From Tetrahymena elliotti 4EA (lineage: Eukaryota; Ciliophora; Oligohymenophorea; Hymenostomatida; Tetrahymenidae), in NCBI GenBank assembly GCA_000231825.2, contig JH720325.1, positions 845,115 to 909,114 on the forward strand: 64,000 nt of DNA, in the 5' to 3' direction. The position numbers were made by a program, and so were the translations under genes. Under the pieces are notes generated by a model. It worked only from the letters and a program-made list of their open reading frames with translations. It was not told the DNA's origin and searched no databases. This document shows, piece by piece, positions 25,647 to 38,684 of this stretch; positions within the stretch are counted from its first letter, which is position 1, and every line of letters starts with the position of its first letter.

Positions 25647-28600
25647 ATGAGTCAAAACAATTAGGAACAATCTAGAGAAACAATAAGGACTAACTTCTTT
25701 GAAATACAATAAAATTTATTTAAAAAAGATATTACTTACTATGAGTTTCTGAGTGAATTAACAGAGAGCAAGCTAGTTGAAGACCTTTAAGATATCTTAA
25801 GTTACAAAAAAGCTCTTCCAAAACTAAAAGAATTAAGTGACTTAGTGACATTTCTAAGATTTATTAAAAGGCTGATTCAAATGATAAGATAAATATAAAA
25901 AAGTAGCAGTGATTCTTCCTAACGTAATTAGAACCTTTTAAAAGATACACTTATTGGTTTCTTGCAATTATAGGAGCTTGAATTTGAAATAACTTTTAAA
26001 CTTAGATATAGCTTAGGTTTAAGTAGTGTGAAGGCTTAACAATGGATCAACAATCCAAAATGGTGTGAGTTAATAGAATTGCTTAAAGATGATATACTTC
26101 CCTTTTTAAGTGAAGAGAAAATAAGTGCTTTCTAAGAAGTTTATCAGCTATTAGATATTCCTAATGGATTAGATTTTAACAGAATAGATAACCTAATCTA
26201 AATCTTTCAAGATCAAGATGACTTGAAATAATTTTTAAATGAACTTGATCAAACCAAAAAATAATTAGAGGAAGTACAACCAACAAATATTGATCAAACT
26301 GAAAAAATTTTATTTCTGGTTGATATAATGATTGAAGTATAGAAAAAAATTTAAGATGATTTGTACTAAAAAAAGAAAATTGACCTAATAGAATAATGTA
26401 TCTTTAAATGTCTCTAGAAAGAGCCGATTTATAAATATGTTTCAACTTTTTTCGAATAAATACAGCATGAAGCAGATTAAAATTGTAAATTTTTAGAATG
26501 CTTAAAGAATATTGTACAATATTCCCCCAAAAAATAAAATGAAGAAGTGTTCAATAAATATAAGCTCATTTATTATAATCTCTCTAAGAAAAAAAATTAA
26601 GAATAACCTGAACAAAGAGAAAATAGATTTGATCCAGAACTCATTTAGACAATCGAATGGGAGTTAAATTTAATTAATGAATTACCTGTTCATCAACAAA
26701 AGGTAGATTTCGAGACAAATATTATTCCTGATGAATATGAATGCAGAAATGTCAGTGATTATACTCAATTTTTGAAAAGAATCAATACAAGGAGGCCGTA
26801 TAGAGATTAAAAAGAATATTTGTAAAATATGTTTGACTTCCTAAGGGCAGATTCTCATTAATAATTAGCAGTGGGAATGAATTCTGCTATAGAAATAGCT
26901 AGAGGAATTAACCTAGGAAATGTGGTAGACTTTAAAAGCTTGCAAAAAGAAATAAATCCTTTAAAATAGCTTAATCCTTAGTTTAATTTCTATAACAATA
27001 TTGAAATTATCAAGATTTCATTTGAAAAAGGATTAGCAATAACACTTTCGATTTAACCAATCCTACCTAAAAGAAATATGAAGCTAAACTTGCTTTATTC
27101 AAAGAGACTTTTAGGAGATTAGTATGTGTACCTTACTGATTACAACTTTACAAGAATATATCCTTGTTAATTAGAAAATGAGGTTATTAACGAATCAGTT
27201 AAATAATTAAACTTAGAATATTGTAGCTTAAGGATCAAAATAAGACTAGTGGACTAAAAATAAAATATTGGTGAATTCATAGAAGATATTAAAGAAAGCA
27301 TCATTTCAAATATTGCTCTCATCATAGAGCCTAAAATTTACTTAGGATAGCACATTTCATGTATGAATGCGATTAAATACATGATTAATAATTCGTTCAA
27401 TATTCCTTTTAAAGATAATCTACTTTACCTAGAAAAAAAAATACAAATGCCTACATTTATAAATGAAAATACTAGTTATTATTTAGATTTCACTCCATTA
27501 AACTAAGATCCAACTTAAGATGTTCTAGACGCTTAGTAGAATACAAAATACTAATAAAGGTTATTAGGTGACTGGAGTAGTATTCCTACATTAAAATACC
27601 TAAATGAATCTTAAGCCAAAGCATTAAAGAACATTCTAACTAAATAAATTTCACTTATTTAGGGTCCTCCTGGAACAGGCAAAACTTATGTTGGTGCAAT
27701 GGCAGTTAGAAATATTCTAGAAAATAGTGATGTTTGGAATTAGAATAAGAAGCTGATTCTTATGGTTTGCAAAACTAATCATGCTCTCGACTAATTTTTG
27801 AGTCATATTATTAAATTTGAAAAAGAAGTTATTCGTGTAGGTGCTAGAAGTAAGCTTTAAGAAATGAAGTAATACTAACTACATAACTTTAGGAAACAAT
27901 ATAGTTTGCAATCATCTTCTTTCTTCAGTAATTAAAATATGGAAAAAAAGCTTAATAAATCTCTAAAGTTTTTTTCAGACAAGCTATTCAAAGCAAGAGA
28001 TTGTGTAGAGCTAATTAAGTTCCTCCCATAAAATCTTGTAAAATAATGTTGTAAAATGTTCTTAATGAATTTTTAGTACTCACTTCCTTTTTTAAGATCA
28101 TCCATGAACGATATTTTAAAGGACTCTTCTTTCTATATAATAATAGTTTAATTTTGGTGGAGATTAAACCCAAATATCTATGATATGAAACACAAATTAT
28201 TCTATCCTCTTATTTAAAAATATTACAAAGAAGAAGATGGAAAAGACTCAGCATTTAAAAAAAGCGAATTAATCAAATATTTAGAATATGATTTATATAA
28301 ATATCACAAAATGAATTTTGATAATTTTCACAATTTATACAAACAAAAATTGAATGAAAAAATCAATGGTACAAACTATTTCTATGAAAAAAGTCAAGAT
28401 GATAAATTAGAAGGTAAAATGTAAGCTGAAGAATTTTAAATTCAAAATGAAAAAATCTAAGCTCTTTGGGCTAAAATAATAAAGTATAGAGATACAGATA
28501 AGGTTTAGGAATACTAAGATGGTGAAGTAATAGATGAATTTGAATATGCTGAAGATAGAGAAGACTATGAAATTTATGAAGGTGACAAAGATGATTTAAA

Positions 28601-30653
28601 TTCATCTATGATGTCTCAATCATCTCAATCATCTTAATCATCCCAATAAAAATAATTCAAAAACCTAAGCTGTTCAAAGAAAAGTGAAAAATAGAAAAAA
28701 GAAAAAGATCTTTTATATTTAACCTACTTTTAATTTTTGTTTCAATAATAAGAAGACAAATATTAGGAATTAAAAAAGTTAATTGAATCTAAAAAAATAG
28801 AAAGTCTCAGTCCCTATGATGAAATTATAATAAGAGTTCAAGCAATCAGTAAATATTCTCAGAAAAATAATAATATTTTATTTAAGAGGGAGGATCTAAA
28901 GGAATATGAAAAAGTAAAAGAAAAGTAAAATATAGAACAAATAAATCAAGATATTAAAATTATGTAGAAAAAAAAAATTGTTGCTATGACTTTAGGTGGA
29001 ATATGCAAGTACAGTGAATATCTTTAGTATCTTAAGTATGATATCTTGATCATTGAAGAAGCAGCAGAAGTTTTAGAAAATTTAACAGTTCCTCTACTTT
29101 AAAATTTTCTTAAATAGATCATTTTAATTGGAGATCACAAGCAACTCAAGCCTACAGTTCATAGCTATTTGATGGAAAGTAAATTTAATATGAATGTTTC
29201 TTTATTCTAAAGACTTGTTGAAAATAATCTTGAATATGTATGCCTCAATGAATAAATGAGAATGTCCCCAGAATTTTCTGATTATGTAAGAGTAATATAC
29301 AACTAGAAAGATTAATATATTGATAGCAATAAAGTCTTAGAATACAAGAGAGAAGTTGTAGGACTCCCTAACAATATTATGTTCTTCATGCATTCATTTT
29401 AAGAAATGTCGTTATAGTACACAACTACCAAGAAAAATGAAAAAGAAGCCTAATTGGCAGTAGAATTAGCTAAATATATTTGCTAGTAAAAGTAATATAA
29501 GCCTGAATAAATAACTATATTGGCAATGTACTAAGGATAAGCTATCCTTGTTAAATAGCTTATCAATAGATGCTAAGAAATTTAAAATATTGTTGTTAGA
29601 ACTCTTGATAATTATTAAGGTGAAGAAAACGAAATAGTTATTTTAAGTTTGGTTAGATCTGATCCAAACAATCTAGGTTTTGTTAAAATTTAAAACCGTA
29701 TCAATGTAAGTATTTCAAGAGCTAAAAGGGGCTTCATAATTTTAGGAAATAAAGCATTGCGTAAGACTCAAAATCCTGTTTGGTAAAAAATATTTGCAAA
29801 AGCAAACAAGAATCAACATATTTATGAAGACAAATTCTAGGTAGAATGCCCTCAACATAAGAAACTGCTAACTTTTTCTGATCCATAATCTTTCAATAGG
29901 CTTCCTAATGGTCCAAATGGTGGTTGCAATAAAAATTGCAGCTTGCAAAATCTTTCATGTGGGCATACTTGCGAATTAAAATGTCATGCAGGTAAGTGTG
30001 ATAATTATAATTGTAATAAAGCTGTAGAGTTTTAATTTTAAATATGTAAACATAAGACTATTATCAAATGTTATGAATTGAAAAATTAAGAATTGTTATA
30101 ATGCCAATAATAAATAGCTTTCAAAAATGATAAATGTCAACATGAAAAAAGCATAGAATGTTACAAGGTTGACTATATTCCTCTATCTGATTTAGAGGAA
30201 AATGATTAGGGATATGACAAAGAGTAAATAGAAGGTGATTATTAAAAAGCCATAAAACCTGAATTTGAAAAATCATTTGAAGAAAAAATTTGCAAAAGTA
30301 AATGCTTAAAAAAGCTTCCTTGCCTTCATGAGTGTCAATAGGATTGCCATGTTGAGTTAAAGTATTGTCTAAATAAATGTACTGTGATTTTAAATAAAAA
30401 ATTAGAATGTGGTCATATGTTTAATAAATAATGTGGTGATTTTTAAGATTATAAGTGTTAAGAAAAAATTAATAAAAAACTCAATTGCAATTAAGTGCAT
30501 ACTATAGAATGTTGTTAACAGAATTCTTTAGAATGTAAAGAAGTTCATTAAGTAAATCAATAAAAATAGCAGCTCTCTAAAAAATTGAAGTAGGATAAAT
30601 TAGATTTGGAAAATCCAGAGGCTTTTCCTGCTTTATTAGATTCTATTAATTGA
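25647..30653 (+). CDS. ZNFX1-like SF1 helicase with NF-X1 zinc fingers, copy 1
   Basis: Single open frame, 1668 residues, ATG 25647 and TGA 30651. An N-terminal helical region of about 640 residues precedes an Upf1-like SF1 helicase core: Walker A GPPGTGKT at 673-680, CKTNHALDQFLSH (motif Ia), EEAAEV at about 1137 (motif II), GDHKQLKP (motif III), NEQMRMSPEFSDYV (motif IV), LDNYQGEENEIV (motif V) and VSISRAKRGF (motif VI). After this come about six Cys/His-rich NF-X1-type fingers, such as CGHTCELKCHAGKC. This is the ZNFX1 architecture. ZNFX1 is an RNA helicase acting in RNA sensing in vertebrates and in small-RNA inheritance in nematodes; a role in ciliate RNA pathways is inference only. A 220-residue insert between motifs Ia and II ends in acidic and SSQ-repeat segments. 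Copy 2 follows on the same strand. Confidence 0.9.
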
Positions 30654-31031
30654 AAAAATATGAATTTAGAAAAATAATTATCATGAAAAAGAATATCAAT
30701 TTTTTTAGTTCTAATTATCAATTTAATTTTTTTATTTTATTTTTTATATTTCTAAATTGGAAATCTCTATTTCTTAAATTAGCACAATTTTATAATTAGA
30801 TCTTTACTTATTGAAATTTCTCTTCTTCCTAAAATTTAAGATTCAAGTTTAAACAATTTTTCAATTTTTTTCATACAAATTCTGAGAAAGTCAAAAATCA
30901 AAATGATTTCAAAAATATTCTGTTTATTTTTAAAGCCAAATATTTTTATTAAATTTTGTTTTCACTATCCTCACTTTTAAAATATTTTAATCGCCATTTC
31001 ATTTCAAGATCAATTTTACTTATAAATTCTT

Positions 31032-31050
31032 GAGTCTTTTTTCAAGACTC
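31032..31050. repeat. Short inverted repeat downstream of ZNFX1-like copy 1
   Basis: GAGTCTT and AAGACTC form seven-base arms around a five-base loop, followed by an A-rich stretch. It lies about 380 nt beyond the copy 1 stop. A transcript-end role is possible but unproven. Confidence 0.5.
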
Positions 31051-32880
31051 TAAAAAGAACATCAGTAAAAACTGTAAAATGTTTGAAAAAAATATACCTA
31101 CAATAAATAAATAATTAGAAAAAACAAAACATTAAAAGCTAGTTTAAAATTATTATGTTAATTCTTAATATTTATCAATATAAATATCCTCTGATTTAAG
31201 TCACCTCAATAAAATTAAACTATAATTGTTTTTTTTCTTTTCAATAAATAACTTTTTGATTTATAAAATATTTCAAGAGCAAAACTAATTTTTGCTTTTA
31301 CAGCTTTTTGAGAATAAATATAATTTGATATTGGTAGTTATTTCTAAGCGATTAAAAGCATTATTTAATCATATGAGTAAATATTAAGCTTAAAAAAAGC
31401 TTATTAGATTTTTTAAATTAATTCTAGTTTTAGTTTTACAAATTTTTCTCATTTTTAAGATTTAATTCAAATATTAAATTATTTTATGGAAAAGCTATCT
31501 TATGAATCTATTTTAAAAAATTATAGAATGTGGGTGGATCTATTTGAGAAGTAAGAAGATTAAAATAAAAATGAAAAATATTTCTTTGTTTTAACAAATG
31601 TCAGTAAAATGGTAAATAATTTAGCAAAAAAATGAAAATAGTATCTCAAAACTAAAAATTTATCATTATGTCACTTTAATTATCATAGAATTTATGGGGT
31701 AAAGGTAGATCATATCTTGCTTTTCGCTAATTATCTTACCATTGAAGATTATCTAATTTCTTACAAGAAAAAGAGAAAAATAAACTAGTAGATTACAAGT
31801 TAAAAAAACTAGATATCAATAATATCTTCAAAATATTTCTATAATTAAATAAGGACGATTTTTAATATTTAATAAAACATTATTGGGTTTGATTGAAATT
31901 TAGACTTTGAACAAGTAAAATCCTCTTTTCTACTCATTTATTTTTTTAATAATTAATTTTTAATTAATATTTTTCAGATTTTTATGTCTACCTTTTTTTT
32001 AATAACTCATAGAGAACGCTTCTTTAATGAAAACTATTGATTGTATACTATTATTTAAAGATGTATTATTTATCTTTATTTAATGATAAATTTAAATGTT
32101 TTTGTTATTGAAGTAAATAAGCAAGTAAAATAAATAAAAACAAAATATCCAATAAATTTATTTAACTAAAGGATAATTTTATTCTTTCTAAAAGAAAGAA
32201 TATTATTTATCAGAAATATAATCTGTAAAGTAGCACTCCTAATTTTAAATTAATTAAGATTTATTAAAGATAAATTTTCAATAAATATTTTTTCCTCTTC
32301 TTTATCAAAGATGATTGAAAGAATTGATCATATCTACAGTTTTTTATAGTTTATTCAATAAAATCAACTATATATTTATGTATTTTTACATTTGTATCCA
32401 AATTTATATTTCTATGATTTCTTTGATAAGAAGAAAGAAGAAAAAAAAAAATCTAACTCTATATGTGATTCTATGTACAAATATTCTTTAATATGGCTTT
32501 AGATGAAAAAAGTTAATTTTAGCACTGAAAGAAAGCTTGGTAATATGCTTTGTGCTTCAAATATTAAATAAAATCAAAATAGAAAATAATTTTTATAAAA
32601 ATATTAAAAGCTAGTCTTCTTTTTCCCCATTTACATTTAAAAAGTTTATATTTCTAGATAAATGATTTAAATTTCATCAAAGTAAATTTCTTTTCTAAGC
32701 AAAGCTAAATATTTCTTTTATAATATGAGGTAAATTAATAGCATTAATTGATTACTCAATAGAATAATCAATATCTTTATAGTTGAGATTATGGAAAATA
32801 ATATCATATTGCTAGTTTTTTACTGTGAAAGCAAAACTTCTTTACTTAAATATTTTGTAGAAAAAAAGTATTTTAAAAAA

Positions 32881-33000
32881 AGTATTTTATTTGTATTTTA
32901 AATAAGGAGGGTCTTTAGAAACAAACATAAAATAAAAAAAAGTATTTTATTTGTATTTTAAATAAGGTGAATCTTTAGAAACAAACATAAAATAAATTAA
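32881..33000 (+). repeat. 60-bp tandem duplication upstream of ZNFX1-like copy 2
   Basis: Two adjacent 60-nt units (32881-32940 and 32941-33000) differ at only a few bases. Both begin AGTATTTTATTTGTATTTTA and share CTTTAGAAACAAACATAAAATAA. The second unit ends 31 nt before the copy 2 start codon. A diverged single unit with the same AGTATTTTAT and CTTTTAGAAACAAA elements lies at about 40575-40630, in front of the pseudogene. It probably belongs to the shared promoter or 5' UTR. Confidence 0.8.
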
Positions 33001-33031
33001 TAGTAAAAAAATAGAGAACTTTGTTTAAAAA

Positions 33032-36000
33032 ATGAATTAAAGAAATAAAAGGTAAAGAAACAATCAAGATTAATTGAATCCTGAAAACAGGTAAATAAAT
33101 TATCATTATCATTTTAATTATATGCATTCTTATTTTTATTTTCACTTTAAGGCAGGATCAACAGAATTAAGCTAACTAGCGACCCAGAACCTAACTTGAT
33201 GATAGAGAAATTGTTGCAACAAATTTTAGAGATGCTTAAATAGATGTTTATAAAGATATTACTTATTATGAGTACCTTACTGAATAAGAAATAGATAAGA
33301 TGTGTTTGAAATTATATGAAATTATGAGTATTGAAAAATCTTTGCCTAACTTAGAAAATAACGAAGATCTAATAATATTCATGAAGTTCATATAAAAACT
33401 GATCTTCTCAATAAAAGTCAAGCAAGGTAATGACTTGGAATCGACTAAAAAATAATTGAAAATATTGTAAGATACTCTTTTAGGATTCTTATCTGTGCAA
33501 AACTTTGAAAATAGTATTTAAAAGAGACTCACCCAAAAAGATTAGAATTCCCTAAAAAATAAAAAATACCTTCTAAATAATGAATAGTCTAATGAATTTA
33601 AGATCTTGCTTGATGATATTATCTAATATACTTCTGGATTAGAGGATAACAAAATTTTTTAAAAGGTAAAAAATTCTTTAGGTTTAGCTCCACGTCTAAA
33701 TATTGAGATCATAGAAGATTTGATAAATTCTGAAAATAATAGTCTAGAGATGATATTTAAAAAAATTGATTAAATCTAAGATCAAATACCTTAATTTAAA
33801 TTGGATACTAAAGAAAAAAAATTGTGTTTACTTCACCTTACTAAATTTTTAATAGAAACCCTATAAAAGGCAAATGACGATGATTATTCTTAATAATCGC
33901 ATATAAATATGGTTGATAAATGCATTATTGAATGTCTTAAAAAAGAAGAACTTATCTAATCTGTCAAGAATTGGAATTATCTTTTTATTAGTAAAGAGTA
34001 AATAGAATTATTTGTTTTTTGTTTACAAGCAATCGCAAAATATTCTCCAAAGAAACAAGATTAAGGTTTAATTAAAATTTATAAATTCGTACTCTTTGAT
34101 GTCTATGAAAATTTGAAAGGAATAAAAATTGAAAATAATCAAAATAACGACGGTAAATCAAATCCAGAAGAAAGACAGGCTAAAGAGGATGACATCTAGA
34201 TTGAGTTTGATGAAGAAATCATACAGGAGATTGCAGCTGAAAAAAAAGTATTAGAATTATTGGGTAATTACAAAAGAGATGTTGATTTAGATACCAATGT
34301 ATTCCCTGATGATTCAGATTGTAGATTTGCTAAAAATTATAGAGGTTTTTTGAAAAGAAGAGAATTGAAAAAGAAGTACAAAGATTAATTAGAGTACTTA
34401 GAAAACATGTTTAGCTTCCTTAGAGCTGATTCTCATTAGGAAGTAGTATTAGGAATGAATTGTGCGATAAAGTTAGGCAATGATATTTAAGTTGAAAATA
34501 TGACAAGTTTTGAAAATATGCAAAAAGAATTAAGCTCCTTTAGAGTGCTCAATAGTTAATTTAATTTCTATAATCATATTGAAATGATCAGAATTAATCT
34601 TTAGAAAGGAATTATACTTACCCTTAATGTTTCTCCAATATTACCCAAAAAGAACATTAAACTTAATTTAGAATCAAGTAAAAGGTTAATAGGAGATTAA
34701 TATGTATATTTGACTGATTTCAATTTGTAAAAACTTTATGTTTGTCAAATATAAAATGAATATTAATCAAAAGATTTAAAGAAGTTTAAATCTTAGCTCA
34801 ACAATTTGCAGATTAAACTAAAAGTTATTGATAAAGAACTCAAGTATGGATAAATATTAGAAGATATAAAATAAATAATCTTCTAAAATAGAGCTATAAT
34901 TATAGAACCTAAAGAATATTTTGGATAGTATATGTCTTGTATGGAAGCTATCAAAAATATGATCACCAACAAATTCAGGCTCCCTTTTTAAGAGAATTTA
35001 ATTAATCTTGAATAGAAAATAAGTATGCCTGCTTTTATTGATGAAGATACATAGTACATTTTGGATTTCTCTCCTTTAAACGAAGAATAAGAAGAAGAAA
35101 AAGAGGATGAAGAAGACATCTACAACAATGATTATTAAATAAATATGAGAAATTATTACTTGTAAAAGTTAAATGGTGATTGGAAAAATATTCCAACATT
35201 AAAATATCTTAATTAATCTTAGGCAGATGCTATAAAGAATATTTTAACAAAAGAAATTTCAATTATTTAAGGGCCTCCTGGTACAGGTAAAACATATGTT
35301 GGTGCTATGGCTATGAGAAATATTTTAAAAAATTCTAAAATCTGGAATCCAAACAATAATGTAATTTTGATGTGCTGCAAGACCAATCATGCCCTTGATC
35401 AATTTTTAAGTCATATCATAAAGTTTGAAAAAAATGTTGTACGTGTAGGATCTAGATCTAAGTTAGAAGAAATCAAGCAATTCTAATTAAACGAGTATAA
35501 AAAAAACTTTAGGTAAGAAAAGTCTTCATTTAGAGTTTGTTAAAAAGTAGAAGAAAAGCTTAGCAAATCAATAAAATATTTTTCTGATAAACTCTTTGAA
35601 AATTAAGATTCTGAAGAATTGATTAAAATGCTACCAAAAGATATAGTTAGATCTTGTTGTAAGGAATTTTTGCTATAATTTTGTGCTTTGCTTCCATTTG
35701 TCTAAATTAGAATAGATGATATATTAGAAGATGAGTCTTTATTTAATTAAATAGCTGCTTTTTGGTGGTAAATGAATCCTAATTTTAAGGATATTCATGA
35801 TCAATTGTTTATTCCTTTGATAGATAAATATGCTGATGATCAAAATAAAGAAATTTACATTATGAATATTGAAATACATTTCACAAACTACTAAAATAGA
35901 TTTTAGATATTTATAAATGACCTATACTATAGCAAAAATGTATTAAATAAAGGAAAATCAAATTTCTTTTATGAATAAAGTGAAGATGATTAGTCTGATG

Positions 36001-38684
36001 AAGAAGAAGAAGAAAAAAAATAAGAATAATCTTTATAAATTTTATGGAAAAAAATAATAACTCAAAGAAATGCTTAGAGCTTCAATTACTAAAGCAAGGA
36101 TGATGAAATAGATGAATTTGACTATGCTGAAGATAGAGAAAATTATATTGTAGAAGAAGATTATGATGAGTTAATTCTTAGAAATAACAGAAAAAGAAAA
36201 TAATAAAATGAAGAACAAAATAAAAAAGATTTTGTATATTTCACTTACTTTTAATTCATGACGAGCAACTTAGAAAAAGATTATTAGGATATTGAACTCC
36301 AAATAAGGTCAACAGAGGATCTTCTAATATTAGATTTTAATTAATAAATTACTTTAAGGCTTAAAGCTATTAGTAATTTATCTTAAATCTATAAAGAAAA
36401 TCTTTTTAACCAACAGGATTTACAAGAGTATGAAAAGCAAGTTGAGAGATTAAGATAAGAAGAAATTTATTCTGATATCCTTATTATGAAGAAAATGAAA
36501 ATTGTTGCAATGACTTTGGGAGGTATTTGCAAGTATAGTGAATATCTTAAACATCTTAAGTATGATATGCTATTGATTGAAGAAGCAGCTGAAGTTTTAG
36601 AAAATTTAACAGTCCCACTTCTCTAACCTTTCCTTAAATAGCTGATTTTAATTGGAGATCATTAGTAACTCAAACCTACTGCTTTTAGCCATTCTTTGGA
36701 GAAGGATTATAATATGAATATTTCTTTATTCTAAAGGTTAGTTGCTAATGAAGTTGAATATGTGTGTTTGAATGAGTAAATGAGAATGAGTCCTTAATTT
36801 TCTGATTATGTGAGAATTATCTACAATAAACCAAATTAATATAGAGATAGTGAGTTTGTAAAGAAATATGACACAGCAATTAGAGGACTCCCTTCAAATA
36901 TTATGTTCTTCATGCACTCATATGATGAGGAAAGCTTAAATTACACAACAACCAAGAAAAATGAAAAAGAAGCAAAGCTATCTGTAGCACTAGCAAATTA
37001 TATTATAAATTAGAAGCAATTTACACCATCTTAAATAACTATTTTGTCTATGTACTTAGGTTAAAGTTTGATGATAAAATAATAACTTAATTCGTATGAA
37101 GATTTAAAAGATATTAGAGTCAGTACTATTGATAATTATTAAGGTGAAGAAAACGAATTTATCATATTAAGTTTGGTAAGATCTAATCCCAAAAATATGG
37201 GCTTTGTTAAAATCTCAAATCGTATTAATGTTAGTATCTCTAGAGCTAAAAAAGGTTTTGTAATCTTAGGAAATAAAAGATTACTTACTGCAAAAGATTC
37301 TTTATGGAGATAAATATTTGACAAAGCAAGGAAGAATAATCATATATTTACAGATAAATTTCGTATTGATTGCCCTCAACATAATAAATCAGTAAATTAT
37401 TCTGATCCTTCCTCTTTTAACAATTTTTGCACTTTAAAATGTATAAAATAAAACCTTAAATGTAAACATGAATGCAAAAATAAATGCCATCCAGGCGAAT
37501 GTGACGAATTTGGTTGTAAGGAACCTATATAAGTTATTTGTGATGGATGTAAGGGTTCAAACAAAATAGAATGTAGTCTCTAAGATAAGAAAGATTAATT
37601 TGAATGTCAAAGAATAATAACAATATAAAATATGTGTGGTCATAATTTATAAATATAATGCCACAAATTTGATTATGGAAAAAATGAAATTAAAGAGGAA
37701 TATGAAAATTTTATGTATGAGGAAAAATGCTAAAGTAAATGTGGAGCAAAATTAAGATGCGGTCACAAATGTCAAGAGAAGTGTCATTTTGTTGGTGGAT
37801 AAAAATGTGATGCATTAGAATGTAAAGTGAATGTGTAATCTACTAAATTAGCATGTGGTCATCCATATACTGGAGTTTGTGGAAAATAATATTTGCATTA
37901 ATGTAAGCAAATAGTTAAAGAAAAGAAGTTACCTTGTGGACATGTAGTAAATAATGCTGTTTGCTCACAGATAATAAAATGCTTATAACCATGTGGAAAA
38001 ATTCTTGAGTGTGGACATTAATGCATAAAATAAAAGTGCTTTGAAGTACATTAGTGTGATAAAAAATCTTAAAGAAAATTAAAATGTGGACACTCTATAT
38101 ATGAATATTGTCAAAAAGATTTATCAAATTATTAATGTAATGAAATTTCAAATAAACCACTTGAATGTGGTCATGGTAATAATATTTATATTTGCTCTGA
38201 AGCAGATAAATTCTAATGCTAAAAAAATATATCTGTTGAATTACCTTGTAGCCATATATAGAGTATATAGTGCTATTAGAAAAATGATTTAAGTAAAATA
38301 TAGTGTCAATAATCTTGCTTAAAAATATTATAATGTGGACACCCTTGCTAAAATATTTGTTGGCAAAAATGCACTGATAATTGTGAGTTTAGAGTTTAAA
38401 ATTAAAAGAGATCAAACTGTGAGCATTACTTTACAGGATTATGTCATGAAGCCAAACAACCTTGCAAAGAAATTATGAAGTTTGAAAATAAACCCATCAG
38501 GTGCAATGAATTCTAAAAATTAAATGCCATATGTAACAAAACTCTTTCATGTGGTCATAGATGCAAATAAAAATTTTTGAGTCAATGCATCTGCAAAGAA
38601 GAAATTGAGTTAGATTGCTGTCACATTAAAATTTACTGCTTTGAATAGAAAAGACACAATTGTGATGATGACAATTTTATTTGA
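33032..38684 (+). CDS. ZNFX1-like SF1 helicase with many NF-X1 zinc fingers, copy 2
   Basis: Two exons, 33032-33090 and 33152-38684, split by a 61-nt intron, give 1863 residues. Exon 1 encodes a short Asn/Gln/Arg-rich N-terminus. The helicase core matches copy 1: GPPGTGKT at 727-734, CCKTNHALDQF, EEAAEV at about 1163, GDHQQLKP, NEQMRMSPQFSDYV, IDNYQGEENEF and VSISRAKKGF. The C-terminal 430 residues hold about twelve NF-X1-like Cys/His units, including KCKHECKNKCHPGEC, RCGHKCQEKCH, ECGHQCIKQKC and QCGHPCQNICW, roughly twice the number in copy 1. An acidic insert precedes motif II. It should bind and remodel RNA or RNP, with fingers for RNA or protein contacts. Same strand as copy 1 and as the decayed copy 3. 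The intact ATPase motifs suggest an active protein. Confidence 0.9.

Larger units (their letters stand above)
30654..33031. other. Intergenic, 2.4 kb, between ZNFX1-like copies 1 and 2
   Basis: AT-rich, with no supported gene. It contains a short hairpin at 31032-31050 and a 60-bp direct duplication at 32881-33000 just upstream of copy 2. Confidence 0.6.
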
